DNA from: Thioalkalivibrio sp. ALJ16
GTDB lineage: Bacteria; Pseudomonadota; Gammaproteobacteria; Ectothiorhodospirales; Ectothiorhodospiraceae
Length of the DNA: 64,000 nt
Direction of reading: 5' to 3'
NCBI RefSeq assembly: GCF_000377345.1
Contig: NZ_KB898050.1
Location: forward strand, 1-64,000
The translations under genes and the position numbers were made by a program. Below, one piece after another: positions 1 to 11,169 of the stretch. Position 1 is the first letter of the stretch. Every line of letters begins with the position of its first letter. The notes under the pieces are model-generated. The model made no database searches and had not been told where the DNA came from. It was given only the letters and a program-made list of their open reading frames with translations.

Positions 1-141
1 AACCGGAACATCCATCACATCAATGACATTGCCATTCGTAACGCCGACGGGGCGAACGAGATGCAGCAGGCCGTCGAGGCACTGGAGGCACTGGCGCAGC
101 AGCTGCAGGGCGAGGTTGCGGGGTTTCGCCAGCAGGCCTAG
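1..141 (+). CDS. Methyl-accepting chemotaxis protein, C-terminal end (partial)
   Basis: The window opens inside this gene, and only the last 46 codons are present. The frame starting at base 1 reads to a TAG at 139-141. The peptide is a helical heptad tail, with the segment LEALAQQLQGEVAGF followed by RQQA. The pattern A-x-L-x-x-L-A-x-x-L-x-x-x-V-x-x-F is the usual end of the cytoplasmic signalling hairpin of chemoreceptors, which controls CheA via CheW. No CheR-binding NWETF-like pentapeptide follows. The stop codon lies inside a CTAG that was duplicated by insertion of the adjacent 280-bp element, so the receptor keeps its natural end. The identification rests only on this tail. Confidence 0.7.
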   Translation, partial: NRNIHHINDIAIRNADGANEMQQAVEALEALAQQLQGEVAGFRQQA

Positions 142-421
142 GGGGACGCTGATTGAATCGCACGTCCGCGCTCGAGTCGCTTTTGCGTGCGAACAAGGCG
201 CGGTGACTGCCGTGCAGTCATTCTGCACAAGGGAACCGCAACGCCGTGCGCGCGCAAAAGCGGCCGAGCCCCTGCTTTCATTGGCTTGTGGGGTTGGTGC
301 CCCCTGTTCCCCGATCCTGCGTTGCGCCGCTTGCGGGTAGAACCACTACCCGCTGCACGACACGCCTTGTCTCGGAAAACAGGGGGCACCAACGCGGACG
401 TGCGATTCAATCAGCGTCTCC
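142..421 (+). mobile_element. MITE-like 280-bp element, copy 1 (with CTAG duplications at 138-141 and 422-425)
   Basis: This is a non-coding element with 29-bp terminal inverted repeats at 142-170 and 393-421, which differ at one base near the outer end. It is flanked on both sides by CTAG. A second copy of identical length lies at 6729-7008 in inverted orientation and is about 95 percent identical by eye. Internally it holds a perfect 16-bp inverted pair (293-308 with 378-393) and a hairpin with 8-bp arms (333-340 with 346-353). No ORF in it looks coding. The size, terminal repeats, fixed length and target duplication fit a miniature inverted-repeat element mobilised in trans. A 4-bp YTAR-type target recalls IS5-group elements, but the parent transposon is not in the window. 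Confidence 0.85.
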
Positions 422-479
422 CTAGGAGCCTGTCGGATTCGGGAACAGCGGCCGGTGGCCAGCCGTTTCCGGCGCGTCG

Positions 480-2039
480 CTAGAAGCCCCGGCGCAGGGC
501 GTCGAAGCCGAGGGCGACATCATCCGGGTCGGCCCCGGGCTCGATCCGCAGGCGCGCGCGGACGGTGTCGCGGTCGATGTGGGAGTCGGTGATCGCAGCC
601 TCCGGCAGGCGGTACAGCCACCAGGCCAGGGCTGCCTGACTGCGGGTCTCCGACCAGGGCTCCAGGTCGGATCCCACGCGTTCGGCATGGGCCCCCAGGT
701 CAGCGTCGAAGAAGGGCTCCAGGCGGTCCAGTGCCGCCACCGGGTCGGGCATGGACGGGAGTTCGCCTTCCAGCGCCTCGGTGGAACGTGCCAGTTCCTG
801 GCGGGCGATCTCGGGCCAGATCTGGGCCGGGAGGTAGCCCTCCATGGCGGGACGCCCGGCGGCCGTGAGGCCGTGCAGGTAGCCGCTCTCGGTCTGCAGG
901 TAGCGGTCCAGTGCCTGCAGGGCGTCGCGCGCCCAGTCCAGGGTGTCGCGATCCTCCATCACCCTCGCGAAACTGGCCAGGGCGGCGATGGCCTGGCCGG
1001 AGGTGTCGGCGTAGGTATTGCGGTCGACCTGTGGTGGTTCGGTATCCGCGCGTTTTTCGGTATCCAGCTGGTAGTACTCGCGGTCGGCGTACTGGCTGTT
1101 GCCGAAGCGGAGCTGGCGCGCGTCCCACAGCTGTTCACGCAGATAGTCGCGAATGCCATGGGCGATATCGCGGTAGCGCTCGTCGCCGAGGGTCTCGTAG
1201 GCCTCGGCAAACAGCCAGAGGAACGCGGCGTTCTGGTCCAGGCGCTTCGATGTCTCCAGGGCCAGCACGGGGTCGCGCTGGTCCGGGTCGTGGAAGAAGA
1301 AGAACCCGCCTTCGACCTCATCAAAGAGGTCGTCCGCAACCTGGTGCAGCAGCCCCGGTATGCGGTCTTCCCAGCCCTCGGTGCGCAGCAGGAAACGGTA
1401 GGTCCAGGGCTGCGGGCGCTTGCTGAGGGTGCCGAACGTGGCGCTGCCGCTCAGGCGGTCGGCGCGGGCGTCGTAGACCTCGTCCAGCATTTCCACGAAG
1501 GTGTCGAGATTGTCGATCGCGGCATCGTCGGGGGTGATCTCGCGTCCGGTCACCGAGAACATGTCGCGCTGGCTTTCGAGGATGCTCTGCAAATCACGGG
1601 CACTGACGTGTCCGGTGAAGCGGGTGAGCATTTCGTCCTCGGCGTTCACGATGACCACGAAGGGCAGCCCGCGTCCACCGTAGCGCCGGAACAGATCGGC
1701 ACGTTCGTCCAGATCCACCAGCACCGGGATGTAGTGACGCTCGATGCGGTCAACCACATCGGGGTTCTCCAGCGATTCATCCTGAAAGTCACGGCACCAG
1801 GTGCACCACTGGCCGTGGAAGTAGAAGAAGATCGGGCGCTCCCGCGCCTCGGATTCTTCGAACAGGGCGCTGTCCCACTCCTGCCACTCAATGGCCGAGT
1901 CGGCCGGGTAGTCCTCCGCTGCAACCGGGCTGGCGAACGCCAGCAGGACCAGCACGGTCGCAAGCCCCCGGAGCATCCGGCCGGGCCGTGGGCGGGTACG
2001 CAGCAGCGAGTGAAGGGGGCGGAAGTGTTTCATGGCCAT
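480..2039 (-). CDS. Secreted DUF255 thioredoxin-like / six-hairpin protein
   Basis: This encodes about 519 aa. An N-terminal signal sequence (hydrophobic run MLRGLATVLVLLAFASPVAA) is followed by a thioredoxin-fold domain with the redox motif WCTWC, preceded by FYFHGQ. After that comes a long alpha-helical region resembling the six-hairpin glycosidase/epimerase fold of the DUF255 (YyaL-like) family. The members of that family I know are mostly longer and lack a signal peptide, so this looks like an exported, shortened variant. The ATG at 2039 (or 2033) is chosen because the codons upstream are not coding in character and the signal peptide begins just after it. A periplasmic thiol-redox role is inference; the substrate is unknown. 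Confidence 0.7.
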   Translation of the reverse strand: MAMKHFRPLHSLLRTRPRPGRMLRGLATVLVLLAFASPVAAEDYPADSAIEWQEWDSALFEESEARERPIFFYFHGQWCTWCRDFQDESLENPDVVDRIERHYIPVLVDLDERADLFRRYGGRGLPFVVIVNAEDEMLTRFTGHVSARDLQSILESQRDMFSVTGREITPDDAAIDNLDTFVEMLDEVYDARADRLSGSATFGTLSKRPQPWTYRFLLRTEGWEDRIPGLLHQVADDLFDEVEGGFFFFHDPDQRDPVLALETSKRLDQNAAFLWLFAEAYETLGDERYRDIAHGIRDYLREQLWDARQLRFGNSQYADREYYQLDTEKRADTEPPQVDRNTYADTSGQAIAALASFARVMEDRDTLDWARDALQALDRYLQTESGYLHGLTAAGRPAMEGYLPAQIWPEIARQELARSTEALEGELPSMPDPVAALDRLEPFFDADLGAHAERVGSDLEPWSETRSQAALAWWLYRLPEAAITDSHIDRDTVRARLRIEPGADPDDVALGFDALRRGF

Positions 2040-2293
2040 ACTTTGTTGTGATTCATTTACTGTTATAGACCAGCCGCCACGACGGGCGTTCGGGTGGGGA
2101 GGCGGTGGTAGGATGGCCGCCTGTTTTGCTTGGGAACACGGGTCGGGATGGCCATGATGATCGAGCACGCCCGGCATCGGGTCCTGTATGCGTCGAACGT
2201 AGACGAGCGTGGTGCCCGCGCGGGGGGGATCAAGCCGGGTGCCGGGCATGTCCGGCTGCCGCGCAATCGCGGTATCGCGCGCAGGGCGCAGCC

Positions 2294-3256
2294 ATGACGG
2301 CGGGTGCCTGGCGGCCAACGGTTGCGTACCTGCTGCCGGGTTTGTGGGCGCGGTCCGGGCCTCTCGAGGCGGCTGCACCGCCGCGCGCCGTTCACCGCCT
2401 CGGCCGCTGGCTCGGGCGGGCGCGTGCGTATGGCGGGGCGGGACTCGCAATCGGCTGGGAGGCGGCGCTCGCCGAACGTATCGGTTATCGCCCGACCGCC
2501 AGCGGGGCCCGACACTTTCTGGCCTCGCCGGTACAGCTGACGCCCGGAATGAAGGACCTGGTCGCGCACCCCGTGGATGCCGTCGAGGAGGCCGAGCGGG
2601 AGGCGCTGTGGGCGGCCGCGCAGCCTGAACTCGAGGCCGCCGGTGCCCAACTGGTGATGGCGGCGGACGGACTGTGGGAGCTGCGCATGGAGGCCGAAGG
2701 CGAGGTATCCGGGTTGCCCCCGTCGCTGGGGCTGGGGCGCGCGATGTCCGCGCCCCCCCTGCATGGCGAGGCTGCGCGGCGACTGCAGGTGCTGACCACG
2801 GGCCTGCAGATGGCCTGGTTCCAGCACCCGGTGAACCTGCAGCGCGAACGGGACGGGCGGGGTGCCGTTCACGGCCTGTGGTTATGGTCGCCCGGCCGGC
2901 CGGGCGCGGAGTCTGCGGCCGGTCGTGTCTGCGGGGGCGGGGCGCTGGGGCGCTGGCTGGCCGCGGGCGCGGGGCTTGACTGGCAGGCCGATCCGGCCGC
3001 GGCCCCCGTGGCGCAGGGCGATACCGTGGTGGTGGTGGATGCGCTGGCGGCGCCGCCGACCCCCGAGCGCCGGCTGGAACTGCTGGAGTCGGTGGCCACG
3101 GAGGTGGTGGCGCCGCGAATGCGGGGGTTGCGGCGCGGCGACATCAAGGCGCTGGAGTTCATCGACCCGCAGGCGGAGCCGGGGACGGGACCGGGGGCGC
3201 TCGCGCTCGGGCGCGGCGATCTGCTGGCGTTCTGGCGGCGGGCACGCAGGCCCTGA
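2294..3256 (+). CDS. RpfE-type regulatory / phosphoglycerate mutase-like protein
   Basis: About 320 aa. The pattern HFLASPVQLTPGMKDL, then PPSLGLGRAM, then HPVNLQRER followed by LWLWSPG, is that of the family annotated as 'regulatory protein, RpfE type', distantly related to cofactor-independent phosphoglycerate mutases. In Xanthomonas and many gammaproteobacteria this gene lies near recJ, with prfB-lysS in the same neighbourhood. Here prfB-lysS follow directly, but recJ is absent. The ATG at 2294 starts the conserved part; the frame is open further upstream but non-coding in character. The biochemical function is not established. It probably has its own promoter in the 2040-2293 gap shared with the divergent DUF255 gene. 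Confidence 0.65.
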   Translation: MTAGAWRPTVAYLLPGLWARSGPLEAAAPPRAVHRLGRWLGRARAYGGAGLAIGWEAALAERIGYRPTASGARHFLASPVQLTPGMKDLVAHPVDAVEEAEREALWAAAQPELEAAGAQLVMAADGLWELRMEAEGEVSGLPPSLGLGRAMSAPPLHGEAARRLQVLTTGLQMAWFQHPVNLQRERDGRGAVHGLWLWSPGRPGAESAAGRVCGGGALGRWLAAGAGLDWQADPAAAPVAQGDTVVVVDALAAPPTPERRLELLESVATEVVAPRMRGLRRGDIKALEFIDPQAEPGTGPGALALGRGDLLAFWRRARRP

Positions 3257-3341
3257 AACGGCCTGCGGGTGTTATACTGCGCGGCTTTTCTCCCCACGCA
3301 ACGGGCCGCCGCGATCGGCGAGGCACCGGACGGAAATCGCC

Positions 3342-4437
3342 ATGGAACTGAACGCGCTGTATTCCCAGATTGATGACCTGAAAGGCCGCCTGGAAGGCCT
3401 TAGGGGGTATCTTTGACTATCCGGTCAAGGAAGAACGCCTAGAAGAGGTCCAGCGCGAGCTGGAAAACCCGGACATCTGGAACGACCCGGAGCGGGCCCA
3501 GGCGCTGGGCAAGGAACGCGCCCAGCTCGAGAACATCGTCGTCAACATCCGCGAGATCGGCACGCAGCTGGACGACAGCCGCGACCTGCTGGAGATGGCG
3601 GAGGCCGATGACGATGCCGAGACGGCATCCGCGGTGGAGGCCGACGTCGCCGCCCTGACCGCGCGGGTCGAGGCGCTGGAGTTTCGGCGCATGTTCTCCG
3701 GCGAGATGGACGAGGCCAACGCCTATCTCGACATCCAGGCCGGCTCCGGCGGTACCGAGGCCCAGGACTGGGCCAACATCCTGCTGCGCATGTACCTGCG
3801 CTGGGCCGAGAATCACGGCTTCAAGACCGAGATCATCGAGCTGTCCGAGGGCGAGGTCGCAGGCATCAAGAGCGCGACCGTGCGTATCGAGGGCGAGTAC
3901 GCCTTCGGCTGGCTGCGCACCGAGACCGGCGTGCACCGACTGGTGCGCAAGTCGCCGTTCGATTCGGGCAATCGCCGGCATACCTCGTTCGCCTCGGTGT
4001 TCGCCTCGCCGGAGGTGGACGACAGCTTCGAGGTCGAGATCAACCCGGCGGATCTGCGCGTGGATACCTACCGGGCCTCCGGGGCGGGCGGGCAGCACGT
4101 CAACCGGACCGAGTCCGCGATCCGCATTACCCACGAGCCCTCCGGCATCGTGGTGGCCTGTCAGAACGACCGTTCGCAGCACAAGAACCGCGACACGGCG
4201 ATGAAGCAGCTGAAGGCCAAGCTCTACGAGATGGAGATCCAGAAGCGCAACGCCGAGAAGCAGGCGGTGGAGGACACCAAGTCCGACATCGGCTGGGGCA
4301 GCCAGATCCGCTCCTATGTGCTCGACCAGTCGCGGATCAAGGACCTGCGCACCAGCGTGGAGGTCGGCAACACCCAGGCCGTGCTCGATGGCGACCTGGA
4401 CCAGTTCATTGAAGCCAGCCTGAAGAGCGGGCTGTAA
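3342..4437 (+). CDS. prfB: Peptide chain release factor 2 (programmed +1 frameshift)
   Basis: RF2 recognises UGA and UAA and triggers peptide release on the ribosome. The first frame runs from ATG 3342 to an in-frame TGA at 3414-3416. Shifting +1 there joins it to the long second frame and gives about 364 aa, essentially the E. coli RF2 length. The stop-recognition tripeptide SPF is seen in VRKSPFDSG and the catalytic GGQ in GAGGQHVN. The short gap (24 bp) before lysS matches the classic prfB-lysS operon. A start further downstream would miss the conserved [17 protein letters not shown] beginning. Confidence 0.97.
3402..3417 (+). promoter_or_regulatory. prfB programmed +1 frameshift site
   Basis: An internal Shine-Dalgarno-like AGGGGG (3402-3407) lies three bases before the slippery CTT codon (3411-3413), which is followed by TGA C (3414-3417). 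This is the canonical RF2 autoregulatory site. When RF2 is scarce, termination at UGA is slow, the ribosome slips from CUU to UUU and reads GAC, and more RF2 is made. Confidence 0.97.
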
Positions 4438-4461
4438 CGCTTTCTTTTACCGGGATTCCCG

Positions 4462-5952
4462 ATGACCGAAACCACCGACGAGAACAAGCTGATCGCCCAG
4501 CGTCGCGCCAAGCTGAACGAGTTGCGCGAGGCCGGCCCGGCCTTCCCCAACGACTTCCGCCGCGATGCCCTGGCGGCCGATCTGCACGCCGCGCATGACG
4601 ACACCGAAGGCGAGGCGCTGGAGGGGCAGGGGATTCGCGTGACCGTTGCCGGGCGCATGATCGGCAAGCGCGTGATGGGCAAGGCGAGCTTTGTCCGCCT
4701 GCGCGACCAGTCCGGGGATATCCAGCTGTTCGCCCAGCGCGACAGCCTGCCGGAAGGCGTCTACGCGGCCTTCAAGCACTGGGACCTGGGCGATATCGTC
4801 GGCGGGCAGGGCACGCTGTTCAAGACGAAGACCGGCGAGTTGACGGTCCAGCTGGACGATCTGCGCCTGCTGACCAAGAGCCTGCGCCCGCTGCCGGAGA
4901 AGTTCCACGGCCTGACCGACCAGGAACAGCGCTACCGCCAGCGCTACGTGGATCTGATCACCAGCCCGGACAGCCGCGAGCTGTTCCGCACCCGCACCCG
5001 GATCGTGCGCTACATTCGCGAATACTTCGAGCGCGAGGACTTCATCGAGGTGGAGACCCCGATGATGCAGGTGATCCCGGGCGGCGCGACCGCGCGGCCG
5101 TTCGCCACCCATCACAACGCGCTGGACATGCCGCTGTACCTGCGCATTGCGCCGGAGCTGTATCTGAAGCGCCTGGTCGTCGGCGGCTTCGAGAAGGTCT
5201 TCGAGATCAACCGCAATTTCCGTAACGAGGGGCTGTCCACCCGGCACAACCCCGAGTTCACCATGCTCGAGTTCTACGAGGCGTTTGTGGACCACCACGC
5301 GCTGATGGACCGTACCGAGACGCTGCTGCGCGGGCTGTGCGAGGACGTGCTGGGCACGGCCACCATCGAGTACCAGGGCGAGACCTACGACTTCGGCCAG
5401 CCGTTCACCCGCATGACCGTGCGCGAGGCGATCCTCGAGCACAACGCAGAGATCAGCAGCGAGGACCTGGCCGACATCGACAAGGTGCGCGCCCACTGCG
5501 AGCGCCTGGAGATCCCGATCAAGCAGAGCTTCGGGCTCGGCAAGCTGTGGACCGAGATCTTCGAGTACACCGCCGAGAACAAGCTGCGTCACCCGACCTT
5601 CATCACCGCCTATCCGACCGAGGTCTCGCCGCTGGCGCGGCGCAATGACGACGACCCGTTCGTGACCGACCGCTTCGAGCTGTTTGTCGGGGGGCGCGAG
5701 ATCGCCAACGGCTTCTCCGAGCTCAACGACCCCGAGGACCAGGCCGAACGCTTCCAGGCCCAGGTCGCGGAGAAGGACGCCGGCGACGACGAGGCGATGC
5801 ATTATGACGCCGACTATATCCGCGCCCTGGAATACGGCCTGCCGCCCACGGCGGGCGAGGGCATTGGCATCGACCGCCTGGTGATGCTGCTGACCGACAG
5901 CGCCTCGATCCGCGACGTGCTGCTGTTCCCGCACCTGCGCCCGGAGGCCTGA
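4462..5952 (+). CDS. lysS: Lysyl-tRNA synthetase, class II
   Basis: A 496-aa enzyme that charges tRNA-Lys with lysine, the normal length for bacterial LysRS. The N-terminal OB-fold anticodon domain (about residues 55-150, with [19 protein letters not shown]) is followed by the class II core. Motif 2 is visible as [19 protein letters not shown] and motif 3 as [15 protein letters not shown], with the usual end [11 protein letters not shown]. It lies 24 bp after prfB and is probably cotranscribed with it. Nothing unusual is seen. Confidence 0.97.
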   Translation: MTETTDENKLIAQRRAKLNELREAGPAFPNDFRRDALAADLHAAHDDTEGEALEGQGIRVTVAGRMIGKRVMGKASFVRLRDQSGDIQLFAQRDSLPEGVYAAFKHWDLGDIVGGQGTLFKTKTGELTVQLDDLRLLTKSLRPLPEKFHGLTDQEQRYRQRYVDLITSPDSRELFRTRTRIVRYIREYFEREDFIEVETPMMQVIPGGATARPFATHHNALDMPLYLRIAPELYLKRLVVGGFEKVFEINRNFRNEGLSTRHNPEFTMLEFYEAFVDHHALMDRTETLLRGLCEDVLGTATIEYQGETYDFGQPFTRMTVREAILEHNAEISSEDLADIDKVRAHCERLEIPIKQSFGLGKLWTEIFEYTAENKLRHPTFITAYPTEVSPLARRNDDDPFVTDRFELFVGGREIANGFSELNDPEDQAERFQAQVAEKDAGDDEAMHYDADYIRALEYGLPPTAGEGIGIDRLVMLLTDSASIRDVLLFPHLRPEA

Positions 5953-6034
5953 TTCGGCACGCCACGCCGTCGCGTGAACAATCCCCCGGTCGTCGTGTCC
6001 CATTTCTGCAATGGCAGATAACGGGAGGTACGGC

Positions 6035-7458
6035 ATGCGAGCGGGAATGAAACGAGGCGACGCCATCCGCACCGGTGCGCTGGTCGCGGGGCTGGCCCTG
6101 ATGGGCTCGGCCCTGGCCGGCGAGGTGGTCGAGGAAGGCATCTCCAGCGAGTACGAACAGTTCGATCTCGTGCGGGTGGCCGGTGATCTGGAGCACCCCT
6201 GGTCGGTGGCCTTCCTGCCGGACGGCGGCTATCTGGTGACCGAACGCACGGGTGCGCTGAAACAGGTGCGCGATGGCGAGGTGAGCTCGGTCGAGGGTGT
6301 GCCGGAGGTCGTGGCGCGCGGTCAGGGCGGCTTGCTGGAGGTTGCGCTGCACCCGGACTTCGCGGCGAACCACCGGGTGTACTTCACCTATGTCACCGGG
6401 GATTCCGATCAGTCCTACACCGCGCTGGGCCGCGGGCGCCTGGAGGACGGGGCCCTGCACGACGTGGAGGAGCTGTTTCGCCAGGACCGGGGCGGGAGCA
6501 ATCCGGGCCACTTCGGTTCGCGGCTGGCCTGGCAGGCCGATGGCACCCTGCTGATGACGATCGGCGATCGACGCCAGGAGGACCCGGCCCAGGACCTGTC
6601 CGCGCATACCGGGTCCCTGCTGCGCCTGACCGAGGATGGCGAGGCCCCGGCGGATAACCCGTTTGTAGACCGCGATGATGCCCAGCCGCACATCTTTGCC
6701 TATGGCCTGCGCAATTCGCAGGGGCTAGGGAGACGCTGATTGAATCGCACGTCCGCGTTGGCGCCCCCTGTTTTCCGAGGCAAGGCGCGTCGTGCAGCGG
6801 GTAGTGATTCTACCCGCAAGCGGCGCAACGCAGGATCGGGGAACAGGGGGCACCAACCCCACAAGCCATTGAAAGCAGGGGCTCGGCCGCTTTTGCGCAC
6901 GCACGGCGTTGCGGCTCCCTTGTGCAGAATGACTGCACCGCAGTCACCGCGCCTTGTTCGCACGCAAAAGCGACTCGAGCGCGGACGTGCGATTCAATCA
7001 GCGTCTCCCTAGTGGTGGATCCGGAGGACGGCACGATCTGGCTGACGGACCACGGGCCCCGGGGCGGGGATGAACTGAATCGCATGGAAGCCGGGGGCAA
7101 CTACGGCTGGCCGGTGGTGTCGCGGGGGCGCGACTATCGGTCCGAGGAACCCTTTGGCGAGGCGCGTTACGACGCGGACATGATCGACCCGGTCTACGAG
7201 TTCCTGCCGACGCTGGCGCCGTCCGGACTGGCGATGGTCACGGCGGATCGCTTCGGGTCCTGGCAAGGCAATCTGTTGGCGGGCGGCCTGCGTGCTGAAC
7301 GGATCCTGCGCATCGTGATCGAGGACGACGAAGTCGTGCACATAGAAGAGCTGCTGCACGGCAAGATCGGGCGCATTCGCGATGTCCGCGAGGGACCGGA
7401 GGGGCACATCTACGTGCTGACGGACCATTCGGATGGCGGGCTTTATCGCCTGGAATGA
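6035..7458 (+). pseudogene. PQQ-dependent aldose sugar dehydrogenase (YliI-like), disrupted by insertion
   Basis: The 5' half (6035-6728) encodes a signal peptide (GALVAGLALMGSALAG) and the blades of a six-bladed beta-propeller dehydrogenase, including HPWSVAFLPDGGYLVTERTG and FGSRLAWQADG. The 3' half (7013-7458) resumes with VVDPEDGTIWLTDHGPRGGD and EAGGNYGWPVV. Between them is a 280-bp mobile element plus one duplicated CTAG, which brings in a TGA at 6737. Removing 6729-7012 joins GGG-CTA-GTG-GTG in frame and rebuilds about 379 aa, close to the E. coli YliI length (about 371). The start at 6035 follows a good ribosome site (GGGAGGT at 6022-6028). Both halves are otherwise intact, so the loss appears recent. 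The enzyme would oxidise aldoses in the periplasm. Confidence 0.9.
6729..7008 (-). mobile_element. MITE-like 280-bp element, copy 2 (with CTAG duplications at 6725-6728 and 7009-7012)
   Basis: Same length as the copy at 142-421 but in the opposite orientation. The 29-bp terminal inverted repeats (6729-6757 and 6980-7008) are perfect here. It is flanked by CTAG on both sides, and one CTAG plus the element accounts exactly for the interruption of the sugar dehydrogenase gene, which shows the empty target site was a single CTAG. The internal palindromes of copy 1 are conserved. It carries no credible ORF, so it must be mobilised in trans if it moves at all. Confidence 0.92.
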
Positions 7459-7555
7459 TCCCGATGCATTGAATGCGCGCGCCCCGCATCCGGACCGGCC
7501 CGCACACAGGGCCGGTCCGGCGGGTTGGGTGCTGTAGGCGAGCGGCCGCTGGCGG

Positions 7556-9769
<2,214 letters not shown>

Positions 9770-9903
9770 ACTCGGATCAAGCTCGCATTTCGATGGTGGG
9801 ACAGCGGGGTTCGGGCCGAACGGGCCGAACACATCGGGGCGGTGCCGGTCGGATCCGGTGTCTGCCTCCTCAAAGTACAACACGACCTGGCAAGGATGGG
9901 TGC

Positions 9904-11169
9904 ATGAATCCGCAACCGCAACGTTACGTCAGCCGCCTGACTCGGGAGACCCTGGCCCTGATTCTGGCAGGAGGGCGTGGCTCGCGTCTCAAACAACTGA
10001 CCCTGTGGCGGGCCAAGCCGGCCGTACCGTTCGGGGGCAAATTCCGGATTATCGATTTCCCGCTGTCCAACTGTATCAACTCGGGCATCCGCCAGGTGGC
10101 GGTGGTGACCCAGTACAAGGCGCACTCGCTGATCCAGCATATGCAGCGTGGCTGGAGCCTCCTGCGCGGCGAGTTCGGCGAGTTCATCGAACTGCTCCCG
10201 GCGCAGCAGCGGATCGAGACCTCGTGGTACGCCGGGACCGCCGATGCGGTCTACCAGAACATCGATATTATCCGCCAGCACAATCCGAGCTATGTGCTGA
10301 TCCTGGCCGGAGACCATATCTACAAGATGGACTACGGCCAGATGATCGCCTTTCACGTGGAGAGTGGCGCCGACATGACCGTGGGCTGCCTGGAGGTCGA
10401 GCGCAACCAGGCCAAGGCATTCGGGGTAATGGGGGTGGACGCCCGCAATCGCATTACCTCGTTTGCCGAGAAACCGGAGGACCCGGCCCCGATCCCGGGC
10501 ACCGAGACCCATTCGCTGGCCTCGATGGGGATCTACGTGATCAATACCAAGTTCCTGTTCGAGCAGCTCGTCAAAGATGCGGACGATACCTTTTCCTCGC
10601 ATGACTTCGGCAAGGACATCATCCCCAACATTATCAGCCGCTATCAGGTGATGGCCTATCCGTTCCGGGACGAGCAGGGCGTACGTCAGGGCTACTGGCG
10701 GGACGTGGGGACGATCGACTCCTACTGGCAGGCCAACCTGGAGCTGATCGGGGTTACGCCCGAGCTGAACCTGTACGACTCGGAGTGGCCGATCTGGACC
10801 TACCAGGAACAGCTGCCGCCGGCCAAGTTCGTCTTCGACGACGATGACCGCCGCGGCATGGCGATCGATTCCATGGTCTCCGGCGGCTGCATCATCTCCG
10901 GCAGCACCGTGCGGCACTCGCTGCTGTTCTCCAATGTGCAGGTTAACGCCTGCGCCACCGTGGAAGACTCGGTGATCCTGCCGAGCGTGACTGTCGGCGA
11001 GAACTGCGTGATCCGCAAGGCGGTGATCGACAAGGGCTGCAAAATCCCGGACGGGACCACGATCGGCGTCGACGACGAGGCCGATGCCCGCGACTACTTC
11101 GTCTCGCCCGGAGGGGTGCGCGTGGTGACACCGGAAATGCTCGGACAGGCGACCCACCATGTCCGCTGA
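9904..11169 (+). CDS. glgC: Glucose-1-phosphate adenylyltransferase
   Basis: A 421-aa enzyme that makes ADP-glucose from ATP and glucose 1-phosphate, the committed step of bacterial glycogen synthesis. The N-terminal nucleotidyltransferase signature [17 protein letters not shown], the segment [19 protein letters not shown] and [12 protein letters not shown] are plain. The C-terminal third is the left-handed beta-helix. The ATG at 9904 follows an AAGGATGGG ribosome site; the open frame upstream of it is spurious. It overlaps the next gene by 11 bp, so translational coupling is likely. No glgA (glycogen synthase) is seen in the window. Confidence 0.96.
   Translation: MNPQPQRYVSRLTRETLALILAGGRGSRLKQLTLWRAKPAVPFGGKFRIIDFPLSNCINSGIRQVAVVTQYKAHSLIQHMQRGWSLLRGEFGEFIELLPAQQRIETSWYAGTADAVYQNIDIIRQHNPSYVLILAGDHIYKMDYGQMIAFHVESGADMTVGCLEVERNQAKAFGVMGVDARNRITSFAEKPEDPAPIPGTETHSLASMGIYVINTKFLFEQLVKDADDTFSSHDFGKDIIPNIISRYQVMAYPFRDEQGVRQGYWRDVGTIDSYWQANLELIGVTPELNLYDSEWPIWTYQEQLPPAKFVFDDDDRRGMAIDSMVSGGCIISGSTVRHSLLFSNVQVNACATVEDSVILPSVTVGENCVIRKAVIDKGCKIPDGTTIGVDDEADARDYFVSPGGVRVVTPEMLGQATHHVR

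Noticed and set aside
187-483. Short ORFs inside the 280-bp element (also 6740-7012)
   Set aside because: Both strands give Arg/Cys-rich peptides that differ between copies by non-synonymous as well as silent changes; no ribosome site. The element is non-coding.
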